DNA of 64,000 bases from Nonlabens sp. MB-3u-79 (GCF_002831625.1 NZ_CP025116.1:3029501-3093500), one strand, 5' to 3'. Counted from the stretch's first letter, positions 1-8,318 are shown. The notes: generated by a model from the sequence alone, not told the origin. Numbers and translations are program-made.

Positions 1-2
1 TT

Positions 3-566
3 AAAAATATTGAAGAAGGCCTTTTAAAAGACCCAGTAGTTATAGAAATTGAAGAGGAAGAGCAAGACTACTCGTTGATCAAACAATTGGGTTACAGAGT
101 TACTGAAGAGAAAAAAGGAGTGCTTCTAAGACATTTGATTGAAGAACATGATATGCAGCAAGTGTTGATTTTCTGTTCTTCTACTTATCAAGTGGAACAT
201 GTCAATGACAAACTCAATACCAATGGAATCAAATCAAAAGCCATTCACGGTAAAAAAGCACAAGGAGTTAGAAACACCAATCTAGCCGACTTTAAAAACA
301 GTGCCGAAACTGGGGTGCGATGCCTGGTCACTACCGACTTACTTTCTCGTGGTATAGACATTGAATTCCTTCCTTATGTGATCAATTATGAATTGCCTCG
401 ATCTCCTAAAGATTACATTCACCGTATAGGTAGAACTGGTCGAGCAGAAAATCCTGGAACAGCCATTTCTTTGGTGACTAAAGAGGAAGCCAACCATATG
501 CGTATCATCCAAAAAAAGACCAAGTTAAAAGTCTGGATGGAAGATTTACCGGAGTGGAATTCTTGA
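3..566 (+). CDS. DEAD-box RNA helicase, C-terminal part (5' end outside window)
   Basis: This is the C-terminal RecA-like domain of an ATP-dependent RNA helicase that remodels RNA duplexes in the cytoplasm. The frame is open from the window edge, so the N-terminal ATP-binding domain lies upstream. Visible motifs are IV (VLIFCSS), V (VTTDLLSRGID) and VI (HRIGRTGR), in the right order and spacing. The protein ends soon after the helicase core (PEWNS) with no long basic tail, so it is a short DEAD-box protein. RhlE-type is likely but cannot be settled without the N-terminus. Downstream lies about 300 bp of spacer with repeats. Confidence 0.93.
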   Translation, partial: KNIEEGLLKDPVVIEIEEEEQDYSLIKQLGYRVTEEKKGVLLRHLIEEHDMQQVLIFCSSTYQVEHVNDKLNTNGIKSKAIHGKKAQGVRNTNLADFKNSAETGVRCLVTTDLLSRGIDIEFLPYVINYELPRSPKDYIHRIGRTGRAENPGTAISLVTKEEANHMRIIQKKTKLKVWMEDLPEWNS

Positions 567-594
567 TTAGTTTTCAGTCCCAGCAGCAGTTTTT

Positions 595-619
595 CAGTAG
601 GCAGTAGGCAGTAGGCAGG
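595..619. repeat. CAGTAGG heptamer tandem repeat, left arm of a 19-bp inverted repeat
   Basis: About three and a half copies of the 7-bp unit CAGTAGG. The 19 bases GCAGTAGGCAGTAGGCAGG (601-619) recur as a perfect reverse complement at 1877-1895, so the pair brackets the decayed locus between them. Single units in the reverse orientation also occur near 1792 and 1837. Confidence 0.8.
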
Positions 620-621
620 TT

Positions 622-644
622 CATACCGAATTTCATTCGGTATG
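622..644. terminator. Hairpin with a 9-bp perfect stem
   Basis: CATACCGAA and TTCGGTATG are perfect complements around a 5-base loop. It lies 56 bases past the helicase stop, so it may end that transcript, but no clear T-run follows. A dispersed repeat unit is an alternative. Confidence 0.4.
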
Positions 645-868
645 TGAGCAGGCAGTCTTAGTTTTTTGAAATTTTACACTAGCAATAAGGGATCCTGAAT
701 ATATCTAGAAGTTACTTCTACCTATTTTTTGAGTTTTTAGCCTAATTTTTCAGATTGATAAGATCGAATAAAACAACCTTATTTTTAGGCATCTACAGAG
801 TTTATCGAAATAGCTAAGCAAAAGGTTTCTACTTTATGCTAAGGTATAAAGATTGATAAGACTTTAAC

Positions 869-1188
869 ATGAAAACACTACCAGCCTTTTTATTACTAGA
901 TGCTCTAATATTAGTCTCTTGTAAAACAGAAACTGAATCTCTTTCTGAAGAAAAAGCTCCCTTTGATTATAGAACTTATTTGTTGAAAGATAAGGATACT
1001 AGTATTCCCACTTTTGACTTTCCTTTAAATGCGACTAATGAAGAAGTCTTTAAGATTGTGGATAATTACACACAACAAGACTGTTTTGACACTTTCATTT
1101 CAATTACAAAATAGCTGGCTATGAAGTACAAAGTGTTACAGCAGAGTATTGTCATAGATTACCCCCAGCATGTAATCCTAGAATTTAA
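869..1188 (+). pseudogene. Lipoprotein gene, probably frameshifted
   Basis: The first frame encodes an 81-residue product starting with a lipoprotein signal whose lipobox is LVSC, so the mature protein would be anchored to a membrane after Cys18. That frame stops at 1112. Directly across the stop, the +2 frame is open and protein-like, with Cys residues (AEYCHRLPPACNPRI), to a stop at 1186. The first frame past the stop is also open and protein-like (IVIDYPQHVILEFKD). This looks like a longer lipoprotein gene damaged by a frameshift or stop. The family is not recognised. A genuine 81-residue lipoprotein cannot be excluded. Confidence 0.45.
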
Positions 1189-1201
1189 AGATTGAAAATA
1201 A

Positions 1202-1582
1202 ATGAGAACGGTGAGTTATTCTGGAATTATACAATATGACACGGTTAAAAAGCAAACGTTGCGTTTTCTTAATAAAATTGAAAGAGACAATAAACGTTTC
1301 CTCATACGTTACGAAATAGATAAAAACGTAAATAGCAGAATTACTGAGAAAATATTACAAGATATAATCGAAGCCTATCTTGAATTTGCAACTACATTAT
1401 ATCAAAAAGAGAACGATATCAAAATAGATCTTGCAACCAAAGGACAACTGGATAACTTTAGGAGTAAACATGCCATAAGGATTTTATTTGACGATTGGGA
1501 TCATTTTCAAATCCCACCACCCATTTTAAAGGAAACTGAAGAGGTAAACCTTGATTTTGATAAAGAGCTGAATGAAAATTGA
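1202..1582 (+). pseudogene. Hypothetical protein, possibly the 3' part of the decayed locus (weak ExbD/TolR resemblance)
   Basis: A 126-residue frame with no signal peptide or membrane segment. Another frame just upstream and overlapping its start (1189-1239) reads KINENGELFWNYT, and joining it to this frame gives a series resembling the periplasmic part of ExbD/TolR proteins: hydrophobic strand, NGELFWN turn, helix, then RFLIRYEIDKNV. That resemblance is by eye and uncertain. The likely reading is one ancestral gene now split over two frames, so the start at 1202 may be accidental. The acidic C-terminus (KETEEVNLDFDKELNEN) follows a PPP motif. Confidence 0.35.
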
Positions 1583-1904
1583 AGTGAAAAAACATTGTGA
1601 TGACACTCGAAGATCCTGAACAAATTTGGGATGCACTCTAGATCTTGATTCAAAAATGTCAATCTAAAATTTTCAAGATGACAAGTCGCATTCCATGAAA
1701 GTTAGAGAAAGGCACCAACAGATCTTAGACAAATTTGGAAAAGCATTCCATCCTCTTAGCCATTTGGTTAGCCAAATTTTTTGAGATAATACTGCCTACT
1801 CAAATATGCAAGCAAAGCGAGCAAATCAAACAAGTCACTGCCTACTCCTATTGCTAAGCGACAGCGTAGAAATCAACCTGCCTACTGCCTACTGCGACTA
1901 TATA
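1583..1904. other. Non-coding spacer, probably gene debris
   Basis: No convincing gene. Short open frames carry no recognisable motif. The right part contains three blocks of the reverse-oriented TGCCTACT repeat, the last forming the right arm of the inverted repeat. Confidence 0.4.
1877..1895. repeat. Right arm of the 19-bp inverted repeat
   Basis: CCTGCCTACTGCCTACTGC is the exact reverse complement of bases 601-619. The arm ends about ten bases before the stop codon of the following msrB. Confidence 0.85.
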
Positions 1905-2282
1905 CTAATCCTCTTTCTTAAAATCCAGACTCAAACTATTCACACAATGTCTGATTCCAGTCGGGGTAGGTCCGTCGTTAAAAACATGTCCTAGATGGCT
2001 CCCACAATTGGAACACATGATTTCTGTTCGCATCATACCGTGAGTCGTATCTCTCTTGCGCTCGATGGCTCCTTCTACTTCATCATCAAATGAAGGCCAG
2101 CCGCAACCAGAATCGAATTTTTGATCTGATTTAAAGAGTTCATTACCGCATGCCGCACAGCTGTAAACTCCCTTGTCATAATGCGTATTGTACTCTCCGG
2201 TAAAAGGTCGTTCAGTTCCTTTTTCTCTAAGAATGTGGTATTGGTCTGGAGTCAGTTTTTCTTTATATTCTTTTTCTTTCAT
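1905..2282 (-). CDS. msrB: Peptide-methionine (R)-S-oxide reductase MsrB, cytosolic
   Basis: Reduces methionine-R-sulfoxide in oxidised proteins, using thioredoxin. The 125-residue product is a complete single MsrB domain without a signal peptide. Two zinc Cys pairs are present (C42/C45 in CAACG, C90/C93 in CSNCG). The catalytic Cys113 sits in [11 protein letters not shown], and Cys60 in SGCGWPSF is a candidate resolving Cys. The neighbouring gene upstream on the same strand is a second MsrB that is exported as a lipoprotein; the two are separated by a strong terminator and a palindrome, so they are probably transcribed separately. Confidence 0.96.
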   Translation of the reverse strand: MKEKEYKEKLTPDQYHILREKGTERPFTGEYNTHYDKGVYSCAACGNELFKSDQKFDSGCGWPSFDDEVEGAIERKRDTTHGMMRTEIMCSNCGSHLGHVFNDGPTPTGIRHCVNSLSLDFKKED

Positions 2283-2320
2283 TAGATGGTATTTGAATTC
2301 ATATGATTGATAACTATTCC

Positions 2321-2334
2321 GCTTTCGCGAAAGC
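2321..2334. repeat. GCTTTCGCGAAAGC palindrome, copy 1 (intergenic)
   Basis: Perfect 14-bp palindrome; the dyad extends to 22 bp here (TTCC on the left, GGAA on the right). It lies between the two msrB genes, next to the terminator of the upstream one. Confidence 0.97.
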
Positions 2335-2345
2335 GGAAAAAAAAT

Positions 2346-2374
2346 AAAGCTCCTTAACTAAGTCAGGAGCTTTT
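2346..2374 (-). terminator. Rho-independent terminator of the lipoprotein msrB
   Basis: A 9-bp stem (AAAGCTCCT / AGGAGCTTT) with a 10-base loop. Read on the minus strand it is followed by a long T-rich run, and it begins about 25 bases past the stop of the upstream minus-strand gene. Confidence 0.85.
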
Positions 2375-2397
2375 ATAAATCTTACGTTATACAGCAA

Positions 2398-2928
2398 CTA
2401 TTTTCTTAAGGCTGGCAGCGCTTCTCCTTTAGGAACAAAGTCTAAAGCCACACCATTAATACAATGACGCTTCCCTGTTGTCTTTTTAGGTCCATCATTA
2501 AATTCATGACCTAAATGACTGCCACAAGTATTGCATTTCAACTCTGTACGCGCATAACCTAACTTATAGTCTACATCGCGTTCTACTTGTCCTTCAACAG
2601 CTCTGTCGTAACTAGGCCATCCTGTACCCGAATCAAATTTGTTCTCGTTTTCATAAACAGGTGCAAAACAAGCTCCACAAATAAGGGTTCCTGGAGCATA
2701 CTGTTTATTCAGCGGACTCGTATTTGGTCGTTCTGTCCCTGCTTCTCTTAATACATTATATGCTGCAGGTTCCAAAAGTTCTTTCCACTGGGCGTCTGTT
2801 TTGGTAATTTGATATTTTTTTCCTTGCTGTACTTCTTCATTAGAAGAATTCAAAGCTATCTCTTTAGGAGTGTTTCCACAAGAAACTGCTACAAGTGCTA
2901 TTACGGCGATTACTATCTGTTTGATCAT
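2398..2928 (-). CDS. msrB: Peptide-methionine (R)-S-oxide reductase MsrB, lipoprotein form
   Basis: Same reaction as the neighbouring MsrB, but the product is exported: the start at 2928 gives MIKQIVIAVIALVAVSC, a classic lipoprotein signal with lipobox VSC. A longer frame begins at 3027, but its extra 33 residues carry a second hydrophobic stretch unlike the family and no good ribosome site, so the shorter start is preferred. Zinc pairs CGAC and CNTC are present, with the catalytic Cys in RHCINGVALDF. Expected role is repair of oxidised methionine in periplasmic or surface proteins. The product is about 176 residues, a normal length for an MsrB with a leader. Confidence 0.92.
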   Translation of the reverse strand: MIKQIVIAVIALVAVSCGNTPKEIALNSSNEEVQQGKKYQITKTDAQWKELLEPAAYNVLREAGTERPNTSPLNKQYAPGTLICGACFAPVYENENKFDSGTGWPSYDRAVEGQVERDVDYKLGYARTELKCNTCGSHLGHEFNDGPKKTTGKRHCINGVALDFVPKGEALPALRK

Positions 2929-3325
2929 CCTATTTTTATTTAAAGTAAAAATACGCAGTAAAACAATTGTAGATGTTGCAATAATGTTAAGTATTGTGTC
3001 AATGATATCATAAAGTGCTAGTTCCAAACATTCTATAAATATCTAGGAATTCATGTGCGATACCCTATTGAAACAAGCATAAAGAAGATCTAATTGGAAT
3101 ACCTAGCGATCAATAAACTTGTAAGCTGGCGTCCTATGAGAAAGTTGAAATTAAAAGGCAGGGCTTGTGGGATCTTCTCGTAGGCTATAATCCTTACACT
3201 AAGATCAAATCAAATTAGGTAGCAAAGCCTTTCGGCTAAGACTTCAGGTGATGGAAATATTAGCAATTAATAAATTCAAAAGCAAAGCCTTGAATTTATA
3301 ATAGGCAATTTTGTAATTTTACACA
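2929..3325. other. Intergenic region upstream of purE
   Basis: No gene recognised. An imperfect dyad (AAATTCAA near 3272 and TTGAATTT near 3290) lies about 30 bases before purE. The first 100 bases overlap the rejected N-terminal extension of the minus-strand msrB and should contain its promoter. Confidence 0.4.
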
Positions 3326-3820
3326 ATGAATAAAAAAGTAGCTATTATCATGGGATCTACGAGCGATCTTCCCGTGATGCAAGACGCCATAGATGTTCTT
3401 AAAGAACTAGATATAGAAATTCAAGTAGATGTGGTTAGTGCTCACCGCACCCCAGAAAAGATGTTTGAGTTTGGTAAAACAGCTCATGAAAATGGTATTG
3501 CTGTAATTATAGCAGGGGCTGGTGGAGCAGCGCATTTACCTGGAATGGTAGCGAGCTTATCGCCACTACCAGTAATAGGTGTACCAGTAAAATCCAGCAA
3601 CTCTATAGATGGCTGGGATAGTATTCTTTCTATTTTACAAATGCCAGGTGGCGTTCCTGTGGCAACGGTTGCTCTAAATGGAGCGAAAAATGCTGGAATC
3701 CTTGCCGCACAAATTATAGGTGCTACACAAGAAGATGTGAGGTCTAGAATCATTTCTTATAAACTAAGTCTTAAAGATAAAGTCATTCAGGCTGCTGCAG
3801 AAATGCAAAAAAATGTCTAA
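3326..3820 (+). CDS. purE: N5-carboxyaminoimidazole ribonucleotide mutase (PurE class I)
   Basis: Converts N5-CAIR to CAIR in purine biosynthesis, in the cytoplasm, working after PurK. The 164-residue length matches bacterial PurE. Typical features are the phosphate-binding GSTSDLPVM near the start, the SAHRTPE motif, the glycine-rich AGAGGAAHLPGM segment and the GVPVKSS loop. PurK, often adjacent, is not in this window. The stop overlaps the next small membrane gene by 8 bases, so the two are probably cotranscribed and translationally coupled. Confidence 0.97.
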   Translation: MNKKVAIIMGSTSDLPVMQDAIDVLKELDIEIQVDVVSAHRTPEKMFEFGKTAHENGIAVIIAGAGGAAHLPGMVASLSPLPVIGVPVKSSNSIDGWDSILSILQMPGGVPVATVALNGAKNAGILAAQIIGATQEDVRSRIISYKLSLKDKVIQAAAEMQKNV

Positions 3821-4052
3821 AATCTACCAAGTCGCCTCTGTTATGACCATAGCAGTAACCTTATTATGGTTTTGCTATGCAATGATGCAACGACATCCAG
3901 AGAAATGGCAATTTCTAACCGCTGGTGGCGTTCATTTTTTAATGTCTATCATCATCAATAGGCAGTTTATACAAAAAAACCGCAACTACCTAGGTATCAT
4001 TCACGGCATCTTGATGGTGTCCTTTTTTGGTTTCGGTTATTTCTTCCTTTAA
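3813..4052 (+). CDS. Small membrane protein, function unknown
   Basis: A 79-residue protein with two or three hydrophobic segments (VMTIAVTLLWFCYAMM, FLTAGGVHFLMSIII, GILMVSFFGFGYFFL). The family is not recognised. Its start lies inside the end of purE, which argues for coupled translation and against a chance frame. Nothing in the sequence links it to purine synthesis. Confidence 0.75.
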   Translation: MSKIYQVASVMTIAVTLLWFCYAMMQRHPEKWQFLTAGGVHFLMSIIINRQFIQKNRNYLGIIHGILMVSFFGFGYFFL

Positions 4053-4134
4053 ATAATTTGTTTAACGTTCATGATCAAAAGTTTAACAAAATTGTGATAA
4101 ACAATTGCTCTTGGACCTTTACTTTTACATACAT

Positions 4135-6198
4135 ATGAGCATTCAGAATAATCCATTATTACAAAAGTTTGAAACTTTTAATGACACGGCTCCTTTTTCA
4201 TTGATAAAGGAATCTCATTATGAGTCTGCTTTCGCGAAAGCGATACAACTTGCAAAAAAAGAAATCGATGCCATCACTGAGAATACGGCAAAGCCTACGT
4301 TTGAGAATACGATAGAAGCTTTAGACAGCTCTGCAGAGTTATTAGGACGTATTTCCAGCATCTTTTTCAACCTCAACAGCGCAGAAACCAATGACGAAAT
4401 TCAAAAAATTGCTCGTGATGTAAGTCCGCAATTATCTGAATTTGGTAACGATGTGATCCTTAATGAAGCTCTTTTTAAAAGAGTAAAAACTGTTCATGAA
4501 AATAAAGCTTCCTTAGATTTAACAGAGGAACAAAAGACATTGTTGGACAAAGAGTACAAACGTTTTTCTCGCAATGGGGCCAACCTTACGGAAGATAAAA
4601 AGAAACGTTTAAGAGAAATAGACAACCAGCTTTCACAATTGTCTTTAGATTTTGGAGAGCGCGTTCTTGCAGCAACTAATGTTTATGAACTGCACATAGA
4701 AGAGGACTCCAGATTAACAGGCTTACCAGAAAGTGCTAAAGAAGCTGCTGCCGAAGCAGCAAAGGAAAAAGGTAAAGACGGTTATCTTTTTACTTTAGAT
4801 TACCCAAGCTACATTCCTTTTATGACTTATTTAGACGATAGGAAATTGCGAGAGGAGCTGTCAAAGGCATTTGGTGCAAAAGCTTATAAAGACGAGTATG
4901 ATAATCAAGAAAATGTTTTAAAGATTGCGCAGCTTCGTTACGAAAGAGCACAGTTATTAGGTTATCAAACTCATGCACATTTTGTTTTGGAAGAACGAAT
5001 GGCAAAAACACCTGAAATGGTCAATAATTTTTCTCAAGAGATTCTTGAAAAAGCGACACCTGCAGCACAAAAAGAATTTGATGAGCTTACTAATTTTGCC
5101 ATCTCGGTTTCTAATCAATCAGAAAACTCAGAATCCATTACCAAATTAGAGAAATGGGATGCTGCTTATTATTCAGAAAAATTAAAGCAACGTCTTTTTG
5201 ACTTGGACGATGAGCTGTTAAAACCATATTTTAAATTAGAGAATGTGATCAATGGTGTTTTTGAAATCGCCAGTCGTCTGTACGGACTTAGTTTTGAAGA
5301 AACGACCGAAATAGAAAAATACCATCCAGATGTTTTTACCTATGTGGTAAAAAATGAAGACAATACATTAAACGCTATCTTCTATGCCGACTTTTTCCCG
5401 CGCAAAGGAAAACGCAACGGTGCCTGGATGACTTCTTTTAAAAACCAGTGGCATGATGAGGATGGTCACAACATAAGACCACATATATCTAACGTATGTA
5501 ATTTCACTAAACCTACAGCTACTAAGCCGTCACTCCTTACTTTTAATGAAGTAACTACTTTATTTCATGAATTTGGCCATGCTCTTCACGGTATGCTAGC
5601 AGACACGAAGTACAGAAGTCTATCGGGAACATCAGTATTCTGGGATTTTGTTGAACTACCGAGTCAAATTTTAGAAAACTGGTGCTATGAAAAAGAAGCT
5701 CTAGAAATTTTTGCAAGACATTACGAGACAGACGAAGTGATACCATCAACATATATTGATAAAATAAAAGCTGCGGCAAACTTTCAAGAAGGTTTACAAA
5801 CGTTGAGACAACTTTCTTTTGGAATGATGGATATGAGTTGGCACGGAATTGATCCTACAGGGATTACAGATGTCAAAGCTCATGAGAGAAAAACATTTGA
5901 TCAAACCGATCTATACCCAGATGTAGCAAGCAGTTGTATGAGTACTGCTTTTGCACATATTTTTCAAGGGGGGTACAGTGCAGGATATTACAGTTATAAA
6001 TGGGCAGAGGTACTCGATGCAGATGCTTTTGAAGTATTCCAAGAAAAGGGAATTTTTGACAGAACAACGGCAAAGAAATTTAGAGATAACGTACTCTCTA
6101 GAGGAGGAACTGAAGACCCAATGTTATTGTATACTCGTTTCCGTGGAAGCGAACCTAAAATAGATGCTTTATTAAAAAGAGCTGGATTAGTGGCTTGA
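4135..6198 (+). CDS. M3 family metallopeptidase (oligopeptidase A / dipeptidyl carboxypeptidase type)
   Basis: A zinc endo-oligopeptidase that cleaves short peptides, probably in the cytoplasm because no signal peptide is present. The zinc site HEFGHALHG lies near residue 479, with a downstream Glu (WDFVELPSQILENW) as third ligand. The 687-residue length matches Dcp/OpdA. An upstream start exists at 4105, but the Met at 4135 gives MSIQNNPLLQKFETF, the usual family N-terminus. A copy of the GCTTTCGCGAAAGC palindrome (4228-4241) is embedded early in the gene and encodes SAFAKAI at a position where the family usually has an AFxKA helix. Confidence 0.95.
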   Translation: MSIQNNPLLQKFETFNDTAPFSLIKESHYESAFAKAIQLAKKEIDAITENTAKPTFENTIEALDSSAELLGRISSIFFNLNSAETNDEIQKIARDVSPQLSEFGNDVILNEALFKRVKTVHENKASLDLTEEQKTLLDKEYKRFSRNGANLTEDKKKRLREIDNQLSQLSLDFGERVLAATNVYELHIEEDSRLTGLPESAKEAAAEAAKEKGKDGYLFTLDYPSYIPFMTYLDDRKLREELSKAFGAKAYKDEYDNQENVLKIAQLRYERAQLLGYQTHAHFVLEERMAKTPEMVNNFSQEILEKATPAAQKEFDELTNFAISVSNQSENSESITKLEKWDAAYYSEKLKQRLFDLDDELLKPYFKLENVINGVFEIASRLYGLSFEETTEIEKYHPDVFTYVVKNEDNTLNAIFYADFFPRKGKRNGAWMTSFKNQWHDEDGHNIRPHISNVCNFTKPTATKPSLLTFNEVTTLFHEFGHALHGMLADTKYRSLSGTSVFWDFVELPSQILENWCYEKEALEIFARHYETDEVIPSTYIDKIKAAANFQEGLQTLRQLSFGMMDMSWHGIDPTGITDVKAHERKTFDQTDLYPDVASSCMSTAFAHIFQGGYSAGYYSYKWAEVLDADAFEVFQEKGIFDRTTAKKFRDNVLSRGGTEDPMLLYTRFRGSEPKIDALLKRAGLVA
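4228..4241. repeat. GCTTTCGCGAAAGC palindrome, copy 2 (inside the M3 peptidase gene)
   Basis: Perfect 14-bp copy read in frame as GCT TTC GCG AAA GC, giving AFAKA. Confidence 0.97.
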
Positions 6199-6227
6199 TG
6201 ACATGTATAAGTGATCAATTATAACTA

Positions 6228-6249
6228 AACAACGACTTAGATCGTTGTT
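6228..6249 (+). terminator. Hairpin after the M3 peptidase gene
   Basis: Stem AACAACGA / TCGTTGTT (8 bp) with a 6-base loop, about 30 bases after the stop. The sequence after it is A-rich rather than a clean T-run, so it is only a possible terminator. Confidence 0.45.
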
Positions 6250-6352
6250 ATAAAAAGAATGCTGGAGGTGGGATTTATTCAGCCTCTAATAAAATCAATG
6301 CCGAACAACTCGATTGAAAAATTGATAAAAATTTAAATAGATTCCGTAAAGA

Positions 6353-6940
6353 ATGCGGGGAAAAATAGAAAACCAATTGCCAGAAGTTAAATTAATACCA
6401 GAAAAATGGGTAGACCGTTACGGTGATTACCTTTTCAACTTTACCATAAGTAGGGTCAATGACCCTATTATGGCCCAAGATCTTGTGTCTGAAACTTTTC
6501 TTGCTGGTTTAAAAAGTGCCCACCGATTTAAAGGAAATTCTACAGAGCGCACTTGGTTAATTTCTATTCTCAAACGTAAAATAATCGACTATTATCGCAA
6601 GATTAATTCCAATAAGGGTAAGTCTGAAGTGCGCATGAGTTATCTTTCCAGTAGTGATCAAGAAGGCGACTGGATGGAAGAACAAGCGGCAGACCTACGC
6701 AATCCTAATGTGGAAGATATGATTGAACAACGAGAGCTAGGTGATGCTCTTGAAGAATGTATCGCTTGTTTACCTGAGCGATATGCCACTATCTTTGTCC
6801 AAAAAACCATTGATAATTTGGAAACCGAAACAATATGTAAGGAACATAATATCACGGCGTCCAATCTTTGGGTGATCATTCACAGAGCTCGAGTACAGCT
6901 TATGGAATGTCTCAATAATAAATGGCACAAGAATAGTTAA
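6353..6940 (+). CDS. RNA polymerase sigma-70 family factor, ECF type
   Basis: An alternative sigma factor of 195 residues. Region 2 spans about residues 18-90 (WVDRYGDYLFNFTISRV, AQDLVSETFLAGL, TWLISILKRKIIDYYR). Region 4 spans about 130-190 (LEECIACLPERYATIF, then a helix-turn-helix with ASNLWVIIHRARVQLMECL). The linker is acidic. A small Cys/His protein follows after 4 bases and is the likely anti-sigma factor or sensor. The regulon cannot be read from the sequence. The gene stands alone upstream, with an AT-rich leader. Confidence 0.93.
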   Translation: MRGKIENQLPEVKLIPEKWVDRYGDYLFNFTISRVNDPIMAQDLVSETFLAGLKSAHRFKGNSTERTWLISILKRKIIDYYRKINSNKGKSEVRMSYLSSSDQEGDWMEEQAADLRNPNVEDMIEQRELGDALEECIACLPERYATIFVQKTIDNLETETICKEHNITASNLWVIIHRARVQLMECLNNKWHKNS

Positions 6941-6944
6941 TCTA

Positions 6945-7190
6945 ATGAGTAGATTTTTCATCAATTGCGATCAAGCAAGTATATTAAGTACACGAGAACA
7001 ATATGGCGACCTTAATCCTAAGGAAGCTTTTCGTCACAAACTACACAGAGGTCACTGTATAGGCTGTCGCTCTTTTCATAAAAACAACCAAGGTTTCCAA
7101 CGCAAACTGAAAGGTCTTAGATGGGTGGCTTTAACAATAGCTCAAAAACAATCTATTAAAAAATGTCTTGCTGAGGCCCTTTTGAAGTAG
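6945..7190 (+). CDS. Small zinc-binding protein, probable anti-sigma (ZAS-like) partner
   Basis: 81 residues without a membrane segment. It carries H-x3-C-x2-C (HRGHCIGC) plus an N-terminal Cys (NCDQASIL), the layout of zinc-binding anti-sigma domains that hold ECF factors in check and may sense thiol stress. It begins 4 bases after the sigma gene stop, so the two form an operon. Unlike many anti-sigma factors it has no transmembrane anchor, which suggests a cytoplasmic signal. Function is inferred from motif and position. Confidence 0.75.
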   Translation: MSRFFINCDQASILSTREQYGDLNPKEAFRHKLHRGHCIGCRSFHKNNQGFQRKLKGLRWVALTIAQKQSIKKCLAEALLK

Positions 7191-7305
7191 TTTTAATTCC
7201 TGTATTCTTACCTAATGATTTCGTAGACATTCCTGCATTGGAAGCATCTAATTAAATTACTTTTGAGAGCGTTCATTCTAACGCTGCTCAGCAATAGAGC
7301 CGCCT

Positions 7306-8160
7306 TTAATTTAATAAGAGCAGCAATCCGAGCCACAAAACCGGAATTGCCTCCACAAAGAAACTGGTGTAATAATCAGATTTAAATACATCAGAAAACC
7401 AGATGGATACAGCTATAATTGGCACTACTATATAGGTACTTACAGCCCATATATTTGTTGCAAACCCAAACTGTATAATCTCCATTACTAAGTAAATTAT
7501 ACATAGGGAAACGCCTAATAATTTGGTGCGATGAATCCCTATCAGTTGTGGAAGTGTTTTAAGCTGAGGAGAATCATATTGCAAATCCCTTATTTCAAAA
7601 GGAATACATAGAGCTATGATCAATAAGAATAATTGAACTATATCTAGTCCATAAAGCCACTTGACAGAATCTGTAATAGGAGAAGCTAGAGAGTCATACG
7701 AATACTCAAAATTTACATAAACTGATTTCAAAGGAAGAAAACAAATTATAATGACCCATGAAATCGCTACCAGTACCAACTTGATAATAGGTACTTGTCT
7801 TAAGTTGTGATGCCTTATCAATGGAAATGCATAGAAAACAGAAAAAGCACTGGCTATAAAAACCATCACAGCAGTCCATAAACTATCGCTAATAATTAAA
7901 TAAGCCGCAATACCACTAGCGGTTGCTGTAATAGTTATGATAGCTGTTTTAAAACGGAAATATTTTCTTTCCAAAAGCAGCGCTGCATATTTTATAATGT
8001 TATAGCCTATAACCACTCCACAAAAAATAAGAAGTAGCATCGCATCATCCAACTTTATAAAGTTCCTAAAATGGAACGCTAGAAACAAGGCCACAAAGCA
8101 AAAAGCCACATGAAAACTACTCCTTATATAAAAATCTAATAGCGTTTGAAACCCCTTCAT
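7306..8160 (-). CDS. UbiA-like integral membrane protein
   Basis: 284 residues with about eight hydrophobic segments, arranged as in the UbiA prenyltransferase superfamily. A motif like the second Asp-rich loop is present (IPFEIRDLQYD). The first Asp motif expected near residues 55-65 is not intact (IGYNIIKYAALLLERK), so prenyl transfer activity is uncertain and substrate cannot be named. It is convergent with the anti-sigma gene and divergent from gcvP. It is probably a monocistronic inner-membrane protein. Confidence 0.7.
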   Translation of the reverse strand: MKGFQTLLDFYIRSSFHVAFCFVALFLAFHFRNFIKLDDAMLLLIFCGVVIGYNIIKYAALLLERKYFRFKTAIITITATASGIAAYLIISDSLWTAVMVFIASAFSVFYAFPLIRHHNLRQVPIIKLVLVAISWVIIICFLPLKSVYVNFEYSYDSLASPITDSVKWLYGLDIVQLFLLIIALCIPFEIRDLQYDSPQLKTLPQLIGIHRTKLLGVSLCIIYLVMEIIQFGFATNIWAVSTYIVVPIIAVSIWFSDVFKSDYYTSFFVEAIPVLWLGLLLLLN

Positions 8161-8259
8161 ACGGCAAATGTAAACCTGATAGTTAATAACTAAGCAAAAA
8201 GCGTTGAGAAATCATTTATTTAGTAACTAACTCTTGTTAGTTAGGCCATCATAAACGAC

Positions 8260-8267
8260 TACTTTTG
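8260..8267 (+). promoter_or_regulatory. Probable promoter of gcvP (-7 box TACTTTTG)
   Basis: TACTTTTG matches the Bacteroidota -7 consensus TAnnTTTG. A TTG lies 23 bases upstream (8234-8236) as a candidate -33 element. The box is about 50 bases before the chosen gcvP start, which argues against the TTG codon at 8265 as the true start. Confidence 0.6.
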
Positions 8268-8318
8268 CAGAGAATTCAGCAAGAATTCAATATCTTAAAT
8301 ATAGACCACATAAGTACT

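Larger units (their letters stand above)
567..868. other. Spacer with heptamer repeats and a hairpin
   Basis: No gene is visible. It holds a CAGTAGG tandem repeat, a 9-bp stem hairpin, and AT-rich sequence leading to the decayed lipoprotein locus. Confidence 0.5.

Noticed and set aside
1806..1994. A 62-codon plus-strand frame overlapping the end of msrB
   Set aside because: Lies partly antisense to msrB and partly in the repeat arm; no motif, and composition follows the repeat.
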